From assembly GCF_964259225.1 (NCBI RefSeq), contig NZ_CAXVKN010000003.1: a stretch of DNA of 64,000 bases, one strand, 5' to 3'. The stretch is from Catenibacterium mitsuoka_A (GTDB lineage Bacteria > Bacillota_I > Bacilli_A > Erysipelotrichales > Coprobacillaceae). Of the stretch, positions 44,347-53,854 are shown piece after piece. The position numbers and the translations under genes were made by a program. Position 1 is the first letter of the stretch. Each line of letters begins with the position of its first letter. The notes under the pieces were generated by a model. It did not search any database and was not told the DNA's origin. It saw only the letters and a list, made by a program, of their open reading frames with translations.

Positions 44347-46479
44347 ATGGAACTTAGTCAATTATTAAACCCTAAACAATTAGAAGCAGCCACTTATCTA
44401 GATGGACACCTAAGAATCATTGCGGGTGCTGGTTCAGGTAAGACACGTGTTGTCACATATCGTATAGCATATTTAATTGAAGAAGTAGGAGTCAATCCTC
44501 ATAACATTCTCGCTATCACATTTACTAATAAAGCAGCCAATGAAATGAAAACAAGAGTAGAAAACATTCTAGGTACATCTTTAGGTACAACAATCTGTAC
44601 GATCCACTCTTTATGTGTCAGAGTACTTAGACAACACTCTACTGCCATTGGTTATCCTCATAACTTCATTATTATGGATGAGGAAGATCAGAAATCGCTT
44701 ATTAAAAAGTTATATAAAGAAAAAGAAATAGATCAAAAATCAATCAGTATCAAATCTATGATCAACTATATCTCTTCATATAAGGTTAACTTTGTATCTC
44801 TTGCCAAAGCAGTACAGTTAGTAGGTAATATGCCAGGAGAAAAACATAAAGCAGAAATCTATGCCATGTATGAAAAGTATAAAGAGGATCATAATATGAT
44901 GGACTTTGATGACCTTTTAGTCAATACATTAAAGATCTTCCAGGATAATCCTGACATTGTATCAAGATGGTCTAGACGTTATCAATTTGTCCATGTAGAT
45001 GAATTCCAAGATGTTGGCTCTATTGAATACAACCTTATTCATTACTTTGCTCAGGATTCTATTGTCTGTGTTGTAGGAGACCCAGACCAGACAATCTATT
45101 CATTTAGAGGCAGTGATGTGAACTATATCATGAACTTTGATAAAGACTATCAAAACGTTAAAACTGTTATACTAGATCAGAATTATCGTTCTACAAAAAC
45201 AATCCTTGATATCTCCAATAATCTTATTAAGAAAAACAAGAACAGATTAGAAAAAGACTTATTCTCTGAATTAGAAGAAGGAGATAAAGTTATTCATTAT
45301 GCAGCAGTAAGTGAAGATGCAGAATCAAAATATATCTGTGATACAATCCAGAAGATTACACAATCCGGTGTATCTGAATCCCATATTGCGGTACTCTATC
45401 GTGCGAATTATTTATCTCGTTCTATTGAACAGGAAATGATTCGCCGACAGATTCCTTATAAGATTTTTGGTGGATTAAAATTCTTTAATCGTAAAGAAGT
45501 CAAAGATGCTTTAAGTTATATTAGATTAGTCGTTATGGGTGATGATTTATCATTTGAAAGAGTCGTTAATACACCATCTCGAGGAATTGGTGCGAAGACT
45601 TTAGAAAAGATTACCCTTACAGCCTCAAGACATGGTATCTCTAATTATGAAGCAGTCTGCTTCTTCTTAGATGAAACAGGTATAGGCGGTAAAGCTAAAA
45701 AAGGACTCAAAGAACTTGTAGAAGTTATTGAGAAAGCAAGAGTTTCTGATAAGAGCTTAGCTGATATTTATGAAGATTTATTAAAGGATACAGGTTATTT
45801 GAAACTAATGAAGGATGGGCAGGAAGATAACCGTATTGAAAACTTAATGGAATTAAAGAATTCTATTGATACTTATGTCAATACTCATCCAGAAACACCT
45901 GATTTTGAATCATATTTACAGGATATTGCCCTCTATACATCTCAGGATGAAGAAAAGACAGGTGACTATGTCTCACTTATGAGTATTCATATGGCTAAAG
46001 GACTAGAGTTTGACTATGTCTTTGTATCAGGCCTCTCTGAAGGCATTTTCCCTTCTGAAAGAACAATGAGTGAAGGAGGAGATGAAGGATTAGAGGAAGA
46101 AAGAAGACTTGCATACGTTGCCTTTACACGTGCTAAAAAGCGTCTTTATTTGACTGATAGCCAAGGCTTTAGTTTTGTGTCCCAATCTCCTAAGGTCACA
46201 TCTCGATTTGTAGATGAAATAGGTCGAAACCATGTCGAACATGTCGGCAGACCTTCAAAGTTTAAGACACGTAATTATCTTCATGAATCTTATACAGATT
46301 TAATTGGAGATAATGGTGTAAGTGACTGGAAGGTGGGAGATTTAGTCAACCATGATATATTTGGTAAGGGTGTTGTTGTCAAAGTCAATGGACCACTTGT
46401 CGATGTTGCCTTTGAAGTTCCTCATGGAATCAAGACTTTAATGGGAAGTCATCATGCTTTAAAGCGCTTATCAAACTGA
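44347..46479 (+). CDS. pcrA: ATP-dependent DNA helicase PcrA (UvrD/Rep family)
   Basis: A 710-residue SF1A 3'-5' helicase for repair, replication and transcription-coupled processes. Motif I GAGSGKTRV is at about residues 29-37, with motif II VDEFQDV, motif III GDPDQTIYSFRGS, QNYRST, and SIHMAKGLEFDYVFV and VAFTRAKKRLY near the end. The C-terminal Tudor-like part (VGDLVNHDIFGKGVV) is PcrA-typical and binds RNA polymerase. In Firmicutes ligA follows directly; here an IS605 element lies between. Confidence 0.95.
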   Translation: MELSQLLNPKQLEAATYLDGHLRIIAGAGSGKTRVVTYRIAYLIEEVGVNPHNILAITFTNKAANEMKTRVENILGTSLGTTICTIHSLCVRVLRQHSTAIGYPHNFIIMDEEDQKSLIKKLYKEKEIDQKSISIKSMINYISSYKVNFVSLAKAVQLVGNMPGEKHKAEIYAMYEKYKEDHNMMDFDDLLVNTLKIFQDNPDIVSRWSRRYQFVHVDEFQDVGSIEYNLIHYFAQDSIVCVVGDPDQTIYSFRGSDVNYIMNFDKDYQNVKTVILDQNYRSTKTILDISNNLIKKNKNRLEKDLFSELEEGDKVIHYAAVSEDAESKYICDTIQKITQSGVSESHIAVLYRANYLSRSIEQEMIRRQIPYKIFGGLKFFNRKEVKDALSYIRLVVMGDDLSFERVVNTPSRGIGAKTLEKITLTASRHGISNYEAVCFFLDETGIGGKAKKGLKELVEVIEKARVSDKSLADIYEDLLKDTGYLKLMKDGQEDNRIENLMELKNSIDTYVNTHPETPDFESYLQDIALYTSQDEEKTGDYVSLMSIHMAKGLEFDYVFVSGLSEGIFPSERTMSEGGDEGLEEERRLAYVAFTRAKKRLYLTDSQGFSFVSQSPKVTSRFVDEIGRNHVEHVGRPSKFKTRNYLHESYTDLIGDNGVSDWKVGDLVNHDIFGKGVVVKVNGPLVDVAFEVPHGIKTLMGSHHALKRLSN

Positions 46480-46530
46480 TTTTTAAGTTTTATTATGAAG
46501 AGAATTTTGTTATAAAATAGTGGCAAAAAA

Positions 46531-46550
46531 CCCATAGGCTTGCCTATGGG
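46531..46550 (+). repeat. Left-end subterminal hairpin of the IS605 element
   Basis: CCCATAGG-CTTG-CCTATGGG, a perfect 8-9 bp stem. It is recognised as a folded single strand by TnpA in this family. Confidence 0.8.
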
Positions 46551-46634
46551 ATGAAAGCAACATGATTTTTATTTGAGTATAACATAGAGAAGATATATAA
46601 TATGTATATGAAAATAGAAAGGACTTTTTAATTA

Positions 46635-47165
46635 ATGGGAAGACCAAAATCAAACAATGTTCAGATAAACATATCTATTCCTATGGAGTGGAAAAAAGAA
46701 CTTGAAAACCTTGCACGTATTTATTCTGTAGAGAAAGGCGAGACTATTACATTTCTTGACCTTATACGTAGAGGTATTCAGGAAAAATATCACAGTCCTT
46801 CACATTGTAAATATCCAACACAATATCATATCATACGGTGTCCTAAATTCAGATTTTCGGTTTTAAAAGGTAATGTTGAAGATGCTTTAAAACAGATATT
46901 ACAGAAAAATTGTAACGATTATAATTATCATATAGAAACACTTGAAGTAATGCCAGACCATATACATATCTTTGTAGATGTGCCACAGACTGTAGCTCCT
47001 TATGATGTGGCTAGAACTCTTAAAAGTATCAGCGCTATCGAATTATTTAAAGCGTATCCGCAGCTTAAAAAGTTCTATGCAGGATATGGAACTTTATGGT
47101 CAGGAGAGTATTTTGTCTCGACTGCAGAACGCTTAAGCGAAGCTGCAGTAATCAAGTATATATAG
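46635..47165 (+). CDS. tnpA: IS200/IS605 Y1 transposase TnpA with an N-terminal RHH-like extension
   Basis: 176 residues. The first 55 residues (MGRPKSNNVQINISIPMEWK...) look like a ribbon-helix-helix DNA-binding extension not present in the roughly 150-residue prototype. The Y1 domain follows, with HUH motif PDHIHIFVD and the catalytic Tyr in AAVIKYI, one residue before the stop. The usual tail after Tyr is missing: a TATATATA run just before the TAG could hide a 2-base slip, since removing TA would read KYIEELKND and stop over the tnpB start. The catalytic residues are present, so activity is possible. Confidence 0.85.
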   Translation: MGRPKSNNVQINISIPMEWKKELENLARIYSVEKGETITFLDLIRRGIQEKYHSPSHCKYPTQYHIIRCPKFRFSVLKGNVEDALKQILQKNCNDYNYHIETLEVMPDHIHIFVDVPQTVAPYDVARTLKSISAIELFKAYPQLKKFYAGYGTLWSGEYFVSTAERLSEAAVIKYI

Positions 47166-47177
47166 AGGAACTAAAAA

Positions 47178-48791
47178 ATGATTAGTAATGAAGAATACAA
47201 AAAGACTCTAAAACAGTTTCATAAGCTTTCTGATAGGCATATTCTAGCTGCTGAAACTGATATGTCTTCTTCTGATATACAGAAAGTTGTAAAGCTTTCG
47301 GATAGGATCAGAAAAGCAGGCAACGAACTTGTAGGTCTTATGAGAAAGAATTATGACCAGCTTATGCGTACCAAGAGGTATCGTAAGCTGCTTAAATTGT
47401 ATGGTTCTACAGAAGACAAGAAAAAACGTAAACATTTTGCTGGACAGCTTAATGAAATGCAAAAGCAGTATGATGTTACCTGGGATTTTTGTAGAACATC
47501 AATGATATATATTGGTAAGAAGTATAACGTAGATGCGGTCTTTGCTCTTGCTAAAGCTGAAGATATCTGGCGTGGCATGGAAAAATGCTTGTATGGTAAT
47601 GGTAATATCTTACATTTTTCTAAATATGGAGACCTGCCTTGCATAAGGGCAAAACAGATGAATCGTGGTATCCCTATATTCGTTAAGGATAATAAGTTGC
47701 AATTTAAGCTTGGCAGGACTGTATTTGGAATAAAGATTAATGATAGATTCCAGACAGATGAAGTGAATGCAGTATTGGATTATCTTGCTGAACCTGAGAT
47801 TGTGAATAATAAAGCTGTGCAGACACTCAAGGATGAATCGTACTGTATTGATACATATAGACCCTGCTATGCTACTCTTGTACCAAAATTAATTCGTGGT
47901 AAATACAGAGTATATTTACATTTGACTATCGAAGGCAGGGCAAAACCTAAATATGATAGATTCGGCAATCCAAGACATAAATATGGCAGAGGAATGATCG
48001 GTGCTGATATAGGGACACAGACAGTTGCCTATACTTCTGATACAGAAGTAGGACTTAAAAATCTTTCAGAGCGAGGCAGAAGCATTCAAAAATCCGAACG
48101 ATTAGAAAGATTATATTATCGTGCTATGGACAGGTCAAGACGAGCAACTAATCCTCAAAATTATAACGAAGATGGTACAATTAAAAAAGGTCGTAAGACT
48201 TGGAGATATTCCAATCATTATAAGAAGTTAAAAGAAAAACATTCTGAATTATGTCGTATTAATGCCATAAACAGACAGCTTGCTATAAACGAAGATGCTA
48301 ATTATTTAAGGAGTCTTGGTGATGTATTTATAACAGAACCCAGAAATGCAGGTAAGCTTATGAAAAGAGCTAAGGAAACTACCGTTAATAGCAAGGGCAA
48401 GATTAATAAGAAGAAACGTTTTGGCAAGTCTATAAAGAATAGATGCCCATCTGGGTTTCAGACTGCTGTAGAAGAAAAATTCAAGACTACAGGTGGTACA
48501 TATATAGAAGTGCCTAATGATTATAGAGCATCACAATATGACCATACAGTGGATGATTACATAAAGAAGAAATTATCTGACAGGATGTATCATCTATCAG
48601 ATGGAACTCTAGTACAGCGAGACTGGTATTCATCATTTCTGTTGTACTGCTATGATTACAGGACTAAGAATATATATAGAGACAGATGTATTTCAGAATT
48701 TGAAGAGTGTTACAGTAAGGAAGAAGTCTTAATTAAAAGAATCGAGACTAATAGAATCAAAGTATTGAATAGTGGAATCAAAATAGTATAA
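47178..48791 (+). CDS. tnpB: TnpB-type RNA-guided nuclease, atypical, without zinc ribbon
   Basis: A 537-residue TnpB relative, longer than the usual roughly 400. The helical N-terminal half is followed by a split RuvC fold. RuvC-I Asp is in MIGADIGTQTVA, RuvC-II Glu in VFITEPRNAGKLMK and RuvC-III Asp in LVQRDWYSSF. The CxxC...CxxC zinc ribbon normally placed before RuvC-III is replaced by YRASQYDHT ... MYHLSDG, with no cysteines. TnpB proteins cut DNA guided by an RNA from the element's right end; activity here is plausible but unproven. It starts 12 bases after tnpA. Confidence 0.82.
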   Translation: MISNEEYKKTLKQFHKLSDRHILAAETDMSSSDIQKVVKLSDRIRKAGNELVGLMRKNYDQLMRTKRYRKLLKLYGSTEDKKKRKHFAGQLNEMQKQYDVTWDFCRTSMIYIGKKYNVDAVFALAKAEDIWRGMEKCLYGNGNILHFSKYGDLPCIRAKQMNRGIPIFVKDNKLQFKLGRTVFGIKINDRFQTDEVNAVLDYLAEPEIVNNKAVQTLKDESYCIDTYRPCYATLVPKLIRGKYRVYLHLTIEGRAKPKYDRFGNPRHKYGRGMIGADIGTQTVAYTSDTEVGLKNLSERGRSIQKSERLERLYYRAMDRSRRATNPQNYNEDGTIKKGRKTWRYSNHYKKLKEKHSELCRINAINRQLAINEDANYLRSLGDVFITEPRNAGKLMKRAKETTVNSKGKINKKKRFGKSIKNRCPSGFQTAVEEKFKTTGGTYIEVPNDYRASQYDHTVDDYIKKKLSDRMYHLSDGTLVQRDWYSSFLLYCYDYRTKNIYRDRCISEFEECYSKEEVLIKRIETNRIKVLNSGIKIV

Positions 48792-48990
48792 AATAGCCAT
48801 CAGGGAGATTGATTATACTTCCATATCGCAAGATAGAAATTTACCGTTAATGTGGTTGTTGGACTGCTTGGTAATAAAAGTTCTTACTTAAATAGATTTA
48901 TACTTGTAATCCAAAGTCTGAAAATGATGTACGATTATAAGCTAAACTTGACAGTAAGAACCCCACGGGCTTGCCTGTGGGAGTAGTCAG
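48792..48990 (+). ncRNA. Candidate guide RNA (reRNA/omega RNA) region at the IS right end
   Basis: A 200-base noncoding stretch between the tnpB stop and the right end, holding the right hairpin. In characterised IS605 elements the guide RNA spans the tnpB 3' end to the right end, with guide sequence taken from the flank (here the start of the ligA leader). No structure was computed, so this is inferred from position. Confidence 0.35.
48962..48981 (+). repeat. Right-end subterminal hairpin of the IS605 element
   Basis: CCCACGGG-CTTG-CCTGTGGG, the same loop and frame as the left hairpin with paired changes (AT to C-G or G-U). This supports selection for the structure. Confidence 0.8.
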
Positions 48991-49017
48991 AATACGAAAA
49001 GAAAAGGAATGAGTAAG

Positions 49018-51003
49018 ATGTCATTTGAAAGACTTAATGAATTAAAAGCCTTATTAAATAAATATAACTATGAATATTATGTACAGGATACTCCTACTGT
49101 CACTGACCAGGAATATGACCGTTTAATGGAAGAACTCATCCGTATTGAACAGGCCAATCCTGCTTGGATTACAACAGATTCTCCAAGCCAGAGAGTAGGA
49201 GGAGAGGTTTTAGAAGGTTTCAAGAAGGTAACACATCAGCGTATGATGATGTCTCTTGGAGATATCTTTAATGAAGATGAAGTCTATACCTTTAATGATC
49301 GAGTTACAGATGTGATTCCTAATCCTGAATATATATGTGAACTGAAGCTGGATGGTTTATCTGTATCACTTGTATATCAGGATGGTGTATTACAATATGG
49401 TGCAACAAGAGGGAATGGAACGATCGGTGAAGATATCACTCATAACGTTAAGACAATTCGTTCTATCCCTTTACATATTGATTTTAAAGGACCACTAGAA
49501 GTGCGTGGTGAAATCATCATGCCTAAAAAGGCATTAGAAAGATTAAATGAAGAGCGTACTGAAGCAGGTCTTCCTCTCTTTGCGAATTGTCGTAATGCAG
49601 CAGCAGGTAGTATTAGACAATTAGATAGTCGTATAGCGGCAAAAAGAGGACTGGATGCCTTCTTGTATCATGTACCAGAAGCATCACAACTTAATGCAAC
49701 AACACATTATGAATGCTTAGAAAAGATCAAGGCTCTTGGATTTAAGACAAATCCTTATACACGTAAATGCAAGAACATTAAAGAAGTATGGAACTATATT
49801 GAAGAAGTTGCAAAACTCAGACCAACACTTCCATATGATATTGATGGTGTTGTTATTAAGGTTAATAACCTTGATTCACAAAGAAGACTTGGTTATACAG
49901 CTAAAGTACCTAAATGGGCGATTGCTTATAAGTTCCCAGCAGAAGAGGTTATTACTAAACTTAAAGATATTGTTTTTACAATTGGACGTACAGGACAAAT
50001 TACACCTAATGCAGTGCTAGAACCAGTACGTGTGGCAGGTTCACTCGTACAGCGTGCGACACTTCATAATGAAGACAATTGTATCCGTAAGGATATTCGT
50101 ATTGGTGATGATGTTATTGTAAGAAAAGCAGGGGATGTTATTCCAGAAGTTGTTTCTTCTATTAAAGAAAGACGTACAGGAAATGAAATACCTTTTAAGA
50201 TGATTACAGTATGTCCTAAATGTGGTTCACCACTTGTAAGAAAACCTAATGAAGCAGCTTATTATTGTATGAATGAAGAATGTGATTCAAAGAAGATTGA
50301 AAAGCTGATTCATTTTGCCAGCCGTGAAGCAATGAATATTGATGGACTCGGTGATAAGATCATCGAACAGTTCTATAACTTAGGCTTTGTGACATGTATT
50401 GAAGATATATATCATGTGGATATACATGAAAAAGAAATCATGGATATTGAAGGTTTTGGGAAGAAATCCATGGATAAGCTATTAGAGGCAATCGAGAATA
50501 GTAAAGCGAATTCTTTAGAAAAACTCTTATTTGGGCTTGGTATTAAAGGCATAGGAGCCAAGATGGCTGATACACTTGCATATCATTTTGGCTCTATGGA
50601 TGCTTTACTTAATGCGAATTATGTACAATTAACAAGCATCAAGGATGTAGGGGATACAATTGCGTCTTCTCTTGCAGCATTTAAGCGTAATGAACGTAAT
50701 CTAGAACTGATTGCACATTTGAAAGAATTAGGTTTAAATATGGATTATTTAAAGGTACGTGATACAGGTGATAATCCATTTAGAGATAAAACAGTCGTAA
50801 TTACTGGGACACTTACACTTATGACTAGAAAGCAGATTAAAGACTATTTAACAAGCCAGGGTGCGAATGTCACAGGAAGCGTATCAAAGAAAACAGATTT
50901 AGTGATTGTTGGGGAAAATCCAGGATCTAAATATACAAAAGCAGTAGATCTTGGTATTTCAATCATGAACGAATCAGCATTTAAGGGGGCTAGCGGACTA
51001 TGA
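49018..51003 (+). CDS. ligA: NAD+-dependent DNA ligase LigA
   Basis: A 661-residue ligase that seals nicks in replication and repair. The adenylation domain has the active Lys in CELKLDGLS (about 110), then an OB fold, a four-Cys zinc finger (CPKCGSPL ... CMNEECDS), HhH motifs (IDGLGDKI, IKGIGAKMA, IKDVGDTI) and a C-terminal BRCT (TVVITGTLTLMTRKQIKDYL). ATG 49018 is chosen because AAAAGGA lies 9-10 bases upstream, whereas ATG 49009 abuts it. Separated from pcrA by the IS element; it overlaps camS by 4 bases. Confidence 0.95.
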   Translation: MSFERLNELKALLNKYNYEYYVQDTPTVTDQEYDRLMEELIRIEQANPAWITTDSPSQRVGGEVLEGFKKVTHQRMMMSLGDIFNEDEVYTFNDRVTDVIPNPEYICELKLDGLSVSLVYQDGVLQYGATRGNGTIGEDITHNVKTIRSIPLHIDFKGPLEVRGEIIMPKKALERLNEERTEAGLPLFANCRNAAAGSIRQLDSRIAAKRGLDAFLYHVPEASQLNATTHYECLEKIKALGFKTNPYTRKCKNIKEVWNYIEEVAKLRPTLPYDIDGVVIKVNNLDSQRRLGYTAKVPKWAIAYKFPAEEVITKLKDIVFTIGRTGQITPNAVLEPVRVAGSLVQRATLHNEDNCIRKDIRIGDDVIVRKAGDVIPEVVSSIKERRTGNEIPFKMITVCPKCGSPLVRKPNEAAYYCMNEECDSKKIEKLIHFASREAMNIDGLGDKIIEQFYNLGFVTCIEDIYHVDIHEKEIMDIEGFGKKSMDKLLEAIENSKANSLEKLLFGLGIKGIGAKMADTLAYHFGSMDALLNANYVQLTSIKDVGDTIASSLAAFKRNERNLELIAHLKELGLNMDYLKVRDTGDNPFRDKTVVITGTLTLMTRKQIKDYLTSQGANVTGSVSKKTDLVIVGENPGSKYTKAVDLGISIMNESAFKGASGL

Positions 51004-52109
51004 AAAAATTTTTAAAAGCTCTTGTTAGCATCATGCTTATTTTTGCGACAGGATGCTCCAGCAAAACTGTAAAAACATCAAATAGTACAAAAGAATCATC
51101 TGCAAAGACATTTGATGGTAATTACTACAACATGATCAACAATGGTCGTTCTAAGAATAGTGAGAAGTTCTATTTAAACTTCAGTAATACAAAGGATTTA
51201 GTTACTATTGGTTCAGGATTGCAGATTCTTTCAACAAAGCATTTCTCAACAAATGATTATTATTTATCAGAAGGATTACAATTAACACCGACTGATTACA
51301 ACAATCTATTAAAAAGAGACGCTGCAGGAACTAAAGAAGAAGATAAGAAATATCCTGATACATTACAGATAGAAAGTGGTAAGACATATGAAGGCTTACA
51401 AAGCCCTGTACTTGTGTCTAATATCACTGAACAGGATTATTATAAGAAGAGTGGTTCTAGTTATGCCTTGAAGGGTATAAGTGTTGCTATTATTCTTGAT
51501 CCTAAGGAACAGATTGATGGAAAGCTTTCTTCTCCTGCAATTACTTTAAGTGATGAAAAGTTAAGAAGCTATGCCCAGCAGTGTGTTAAGAAAGCATACA
51601 AATATATCCGTTCAAAGAAGAAAAAGCTTGCAGATGTTCCAGTTATGGTTGGTATTTATCGTGCGAATAATAATGAAATATCTGAGACAAATGGTAATTA
51701 TATTTATGAATCATTCTGTGAAGGTGGCAGTGTCGGTACTTTAAAGAATGTGAATCATGAAAATGTATACTTTACAAGTACTCGTGCAACTAAGCTAGAC
51801 CCAGCCACTGCATCAGAATTTGCAACTATCAAGTCTAACTTGAAGAAAGCTTCTACCGAAGCTGCCGGTTTAGTTGGGCAGGCCAACTATATCGATGATA
51901 CGATCCAGACAATGAAAATCACAGCACACTTGAATATCAAGACATATACAGAATTACTATATCTGACTTCAGTGATTGCTGATAACATTAATAGTAAATT
52001 CACACAGGACTTTAATATTAAGGTTCTTGTGTATTCACAGGATGAATTGATGGCTGTGATTATTAAACAAAAAGGTGAAGATGCAAAGACATCTATATTA
52101 GAACAGTAG
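51000..52109 (+). CDS. camS: CamS-family lipoprotein (sex pheromone precursor family)
   Basis: A 369-residue exported lipoprotein. A signal peptide ends in lipobox FATGC with Cys near residue 20; a Ser/Thr/Lys-rich linker and the CamS domain follow. In staphylococci and enterococci the cleaved signal peptide serves as a cAM373-type sex pheromone; the body's role is unclear. The position between ligA and gatC matches Bacillus yerH, which supports the call. Confidence 0.88.
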   Translation: MKKFLKALVSIMLIFATGCSSKTVKTSNSTKESSAKTFDGNYYNMINNGRSKNSEKFYLNFSNTKDLVTIGSGLQILSTKHFSTNDYYLSEGLQLTPTDYNNLLKRDAAGTKEEDKKYPDTLQIESGKTYEGLQSPVLVSNITEQDYYKKSGSSYALKGISVAIILDPKEQIDGKLSSPAITLSDEKLRSYAQQCVKKAYKYIRSKKKKLADVPVMVGIYRANNNEISETNGNYIYESFCEGGSVGTLKNVNHENVYFTSTRATKLDPATASEFATIKSNLKKASTEAAGLVGQANYIDDTIQTMKITAHLNIKTYTELLYLTSVIADNINSKFTQDFNIKVLVYSQDELMAVIIKQKGEDAKTSILEQ

Positions 52110-52119
52110 GAGGTCAATT

Positions 52120-52410
52120 ATGGACGATACAGATTTAATGTTGAAAAAACTAGGAAGAAAAACCATGTTCAACATCACTGACGAAGAAATGCCAGCATTA
52201 AGAGAACAGTATGAAGTATTCATGAGCCATGTACAGGCTCTTGATGAAATTGATACTGAAGGTGTAGAACCTCTCGCATTCCCTTATGTGGTTGAAACAA
52301 CATTCTTAAGAGAGGACGAACCTAATCATGTAATCAGTACAGAAGATGCATTAAAGAACTGCAAGACTGTACAGCGTAATCAGATCAGAGTTCCAAAGGT
52401 GGTAGGATAA
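52120..52410 (+). CDS. gatC: Glu-tRNA(Gln) amidotransferase subunit C
   Basis: A 96-residue small subunit that wraps GatA and GatB. A short N-terminal helix is followed by the conserved VQALDEIDTEGVEPL and FLREDEP segments. AGGAGG lies upstream, and its stop shares a base with the gatA start. Gln-tRNA, and possibly Asn-tRNA, is made by transamidation. Confidence 0.93.
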   Translation: MDDTDLMLKKLGRKTMFNITDEEMPALREQYEVFMSHVQALDEIDTEGVEPLAFPYVVETTFLREDEPNHVISTEDALKNCKTVQRNQIRVPKVVG

Positions 52411-53852
52411 TGGTGACACATACTATTGAAGAATTACATGAACTTTTCAAAAGTGGAGAGTTAGATGTAAAAGAATATTATAAAGAATTATTTGAAGAAG
52501 CAAAGAAACAGCAGGAAAGACTGAATGCCTTTGTAACTATTACTGAAGATGAAGCATATAAGGCTATTGAAGCTCCTATGACTGATGATCTTTTATCACA
52601 TATTCCATATGTTTTAAAAGATAACTACAACACTAAGGGTATTAAGACAACTGCATCTAGTAAGATGTTAGCTGATTATGTACCAGTATTTAATGCTCAT
52701 GTTGTTGATTTGTTAAATAAGCATGGTGTTGGTTTAGTAGGTAAGGCTTCTATGGATGAACTTGCTATGGGTGGTACTAATAAATCAGCCTTAACTGGTC
52801 CAGTACACAACCCTTGGGATACAAGACGTATTTCTGGTGGTTCATCAGGAGGATCTGCAGCGCTTGTTGCAAGTGGTTTGATTCCATTTGCACTTGGTAG
52901 TGATACAGGTGACTCAATTAGAAAACCAGCAGGTTTTTGTGGGATTGTAGGTTTTAAACCAACTTGGGGTAGAATCTCTCGTTATGGTGTTATTCCTTAT
53001 GCATCTTCTTTAGACCATGTTGGAGCATTTACTAGAAATGTACGTGATATGGCGATTGTAACTGAAGCATTAGCTGGTAGAGATAATCGTGATATGACTT
53101 CATCAAATAGAGAAGTACCACATTACTTAGATAACTTAACTACTGATATTTCTAACCTAAAGATTGGTGTATTAACAACTGTATCTAATGAAGTAAGAAA
53201 TGAAGAAGTAAAGAAAACTTTTGAAAATGTTGTTGAAACATTAAAGTCTCTTGGTGCAACAGTAGAAGATGTTGAAATGGATAAGAAACTCATGAAGACA
53301 TTACTTCCTACATATACTATTATTGCCAACTCAGAAGCAACAAGTAACCATTCATGCTTAGATGGTGTTAAGTATGGTGATAGACAGCAGGGTGATACAC
53401 CTGATGATGTGATGATCAATTCTCGTACAGATGGTTTTGGTGATCATATTAAGAGAAGATTTATTCTTGGTAACTTAGCTCTTGCAACTGAAAATCAGGA
53501 AAAGATGTTCAGAAAAGCACAGAGAGTAAGAAGACTTGTAGTAGATGAATTAAATAAGATCTATGAAAACTATGATATCATCATTGCACCTAATGGCGGA
53601 GGTGTTGCACCTTTAATTGATGAAGCAGCTGAAGATTATTTAAGTGATGAATATATTATTCTTGAAAACTGGCTATGTCTTGCCAACTTTGCAGGTACAC
53701 CATCTATCTCTATCCCTTCTGGATTTGTAGATAATATGCCAGTCGCTGTCAATATTTCAGGACGTATTTTTGAAGAACAGACTGTCTTGAACTGCGCCTA
53801 TGCATTAGAAGAAGCATTAGGATTCAAGAACCAGTATAAGAGGGAGGACTAA
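52410..53852 (+). CDS. gatA: Glu-tRNA(Gln) amidotransferase subunit A
   Basis: A 480-residue amidase that releases ammonia from glutamine for GatB. The Ser-cisSer-Lys triad is visible: Lys in YVLKDNYN (about 70), the cis-Ser in GGSSGGSAA (about 147) and the nucleophile Ser in SDTGDSIRKPA (about 169). That last motif is normally DTGGSIRxPA; the Gly-to-Asp change next to the oxyanion hole is unusual. Otherwise full length, and in the standard gatCAB order. Confidence 0.94.
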   Translation: MVTHTIEELHELFKSGELDVKEYYKELFEEAKKQQERLNAFVTITEDEAYKAIEAPMTDDLLSHIPYVLKDNYNTKGIKTTASSKMLADYVPVFNAHVVDLLNKHGVGLVGKASMDELAMGGTNKSALTGPVHNPWDTRRISGGSSGGSAALVASGLIPFALGSDTGDSIRKPAGFCGIVGFKPTWGRISRYGVIPYASSLDHVGAFTRNVRDMAIVTEALAGRDNRDMTSSNREVPHYLDNLTTDISNLKIGVLTTVSNEVRNEEVKKTFENVVETLKSLGATVEDVEMDKKLMKTLLPTYTIIANSEATSNHSCLDGVKYGDRQQGDTPDDVMINSRTDGFGDHIKRRFILGNLALATENQEKMFRKAQRVRRLVVDELNKIYENYDIIIAPNGGGVAPLIDEAAEDYLSDEYIILENWLCLANFAGTPSISIPSGFVDNMPVAVNISGRIFEEQTVLNCAYALEEALGFKNQYKRED

Positions 53853-53854
53853 AG

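Larger units (their letters stand above)
46514..48996 (+). mobile_element. IS200/IS605-family insertion sequence (tnpA-tnpB), boundaries approximate
   Basis: Contains a Y1 transposase and a TnpB and is bounded by matching subterminal hairpins (left 46531-46550, right 48962-48981), the hallmark of this family, which has no terminal inverted repeats or target duplication. The left end probably follows a TTAT at 46510-46513; the right end is estimated 10-20 bases past the right hairpin. The genes flanking it, pcrA and ligA, are operon neighbours in related bacteria, so the insertion site is easy to see. Confidence 0.85.
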
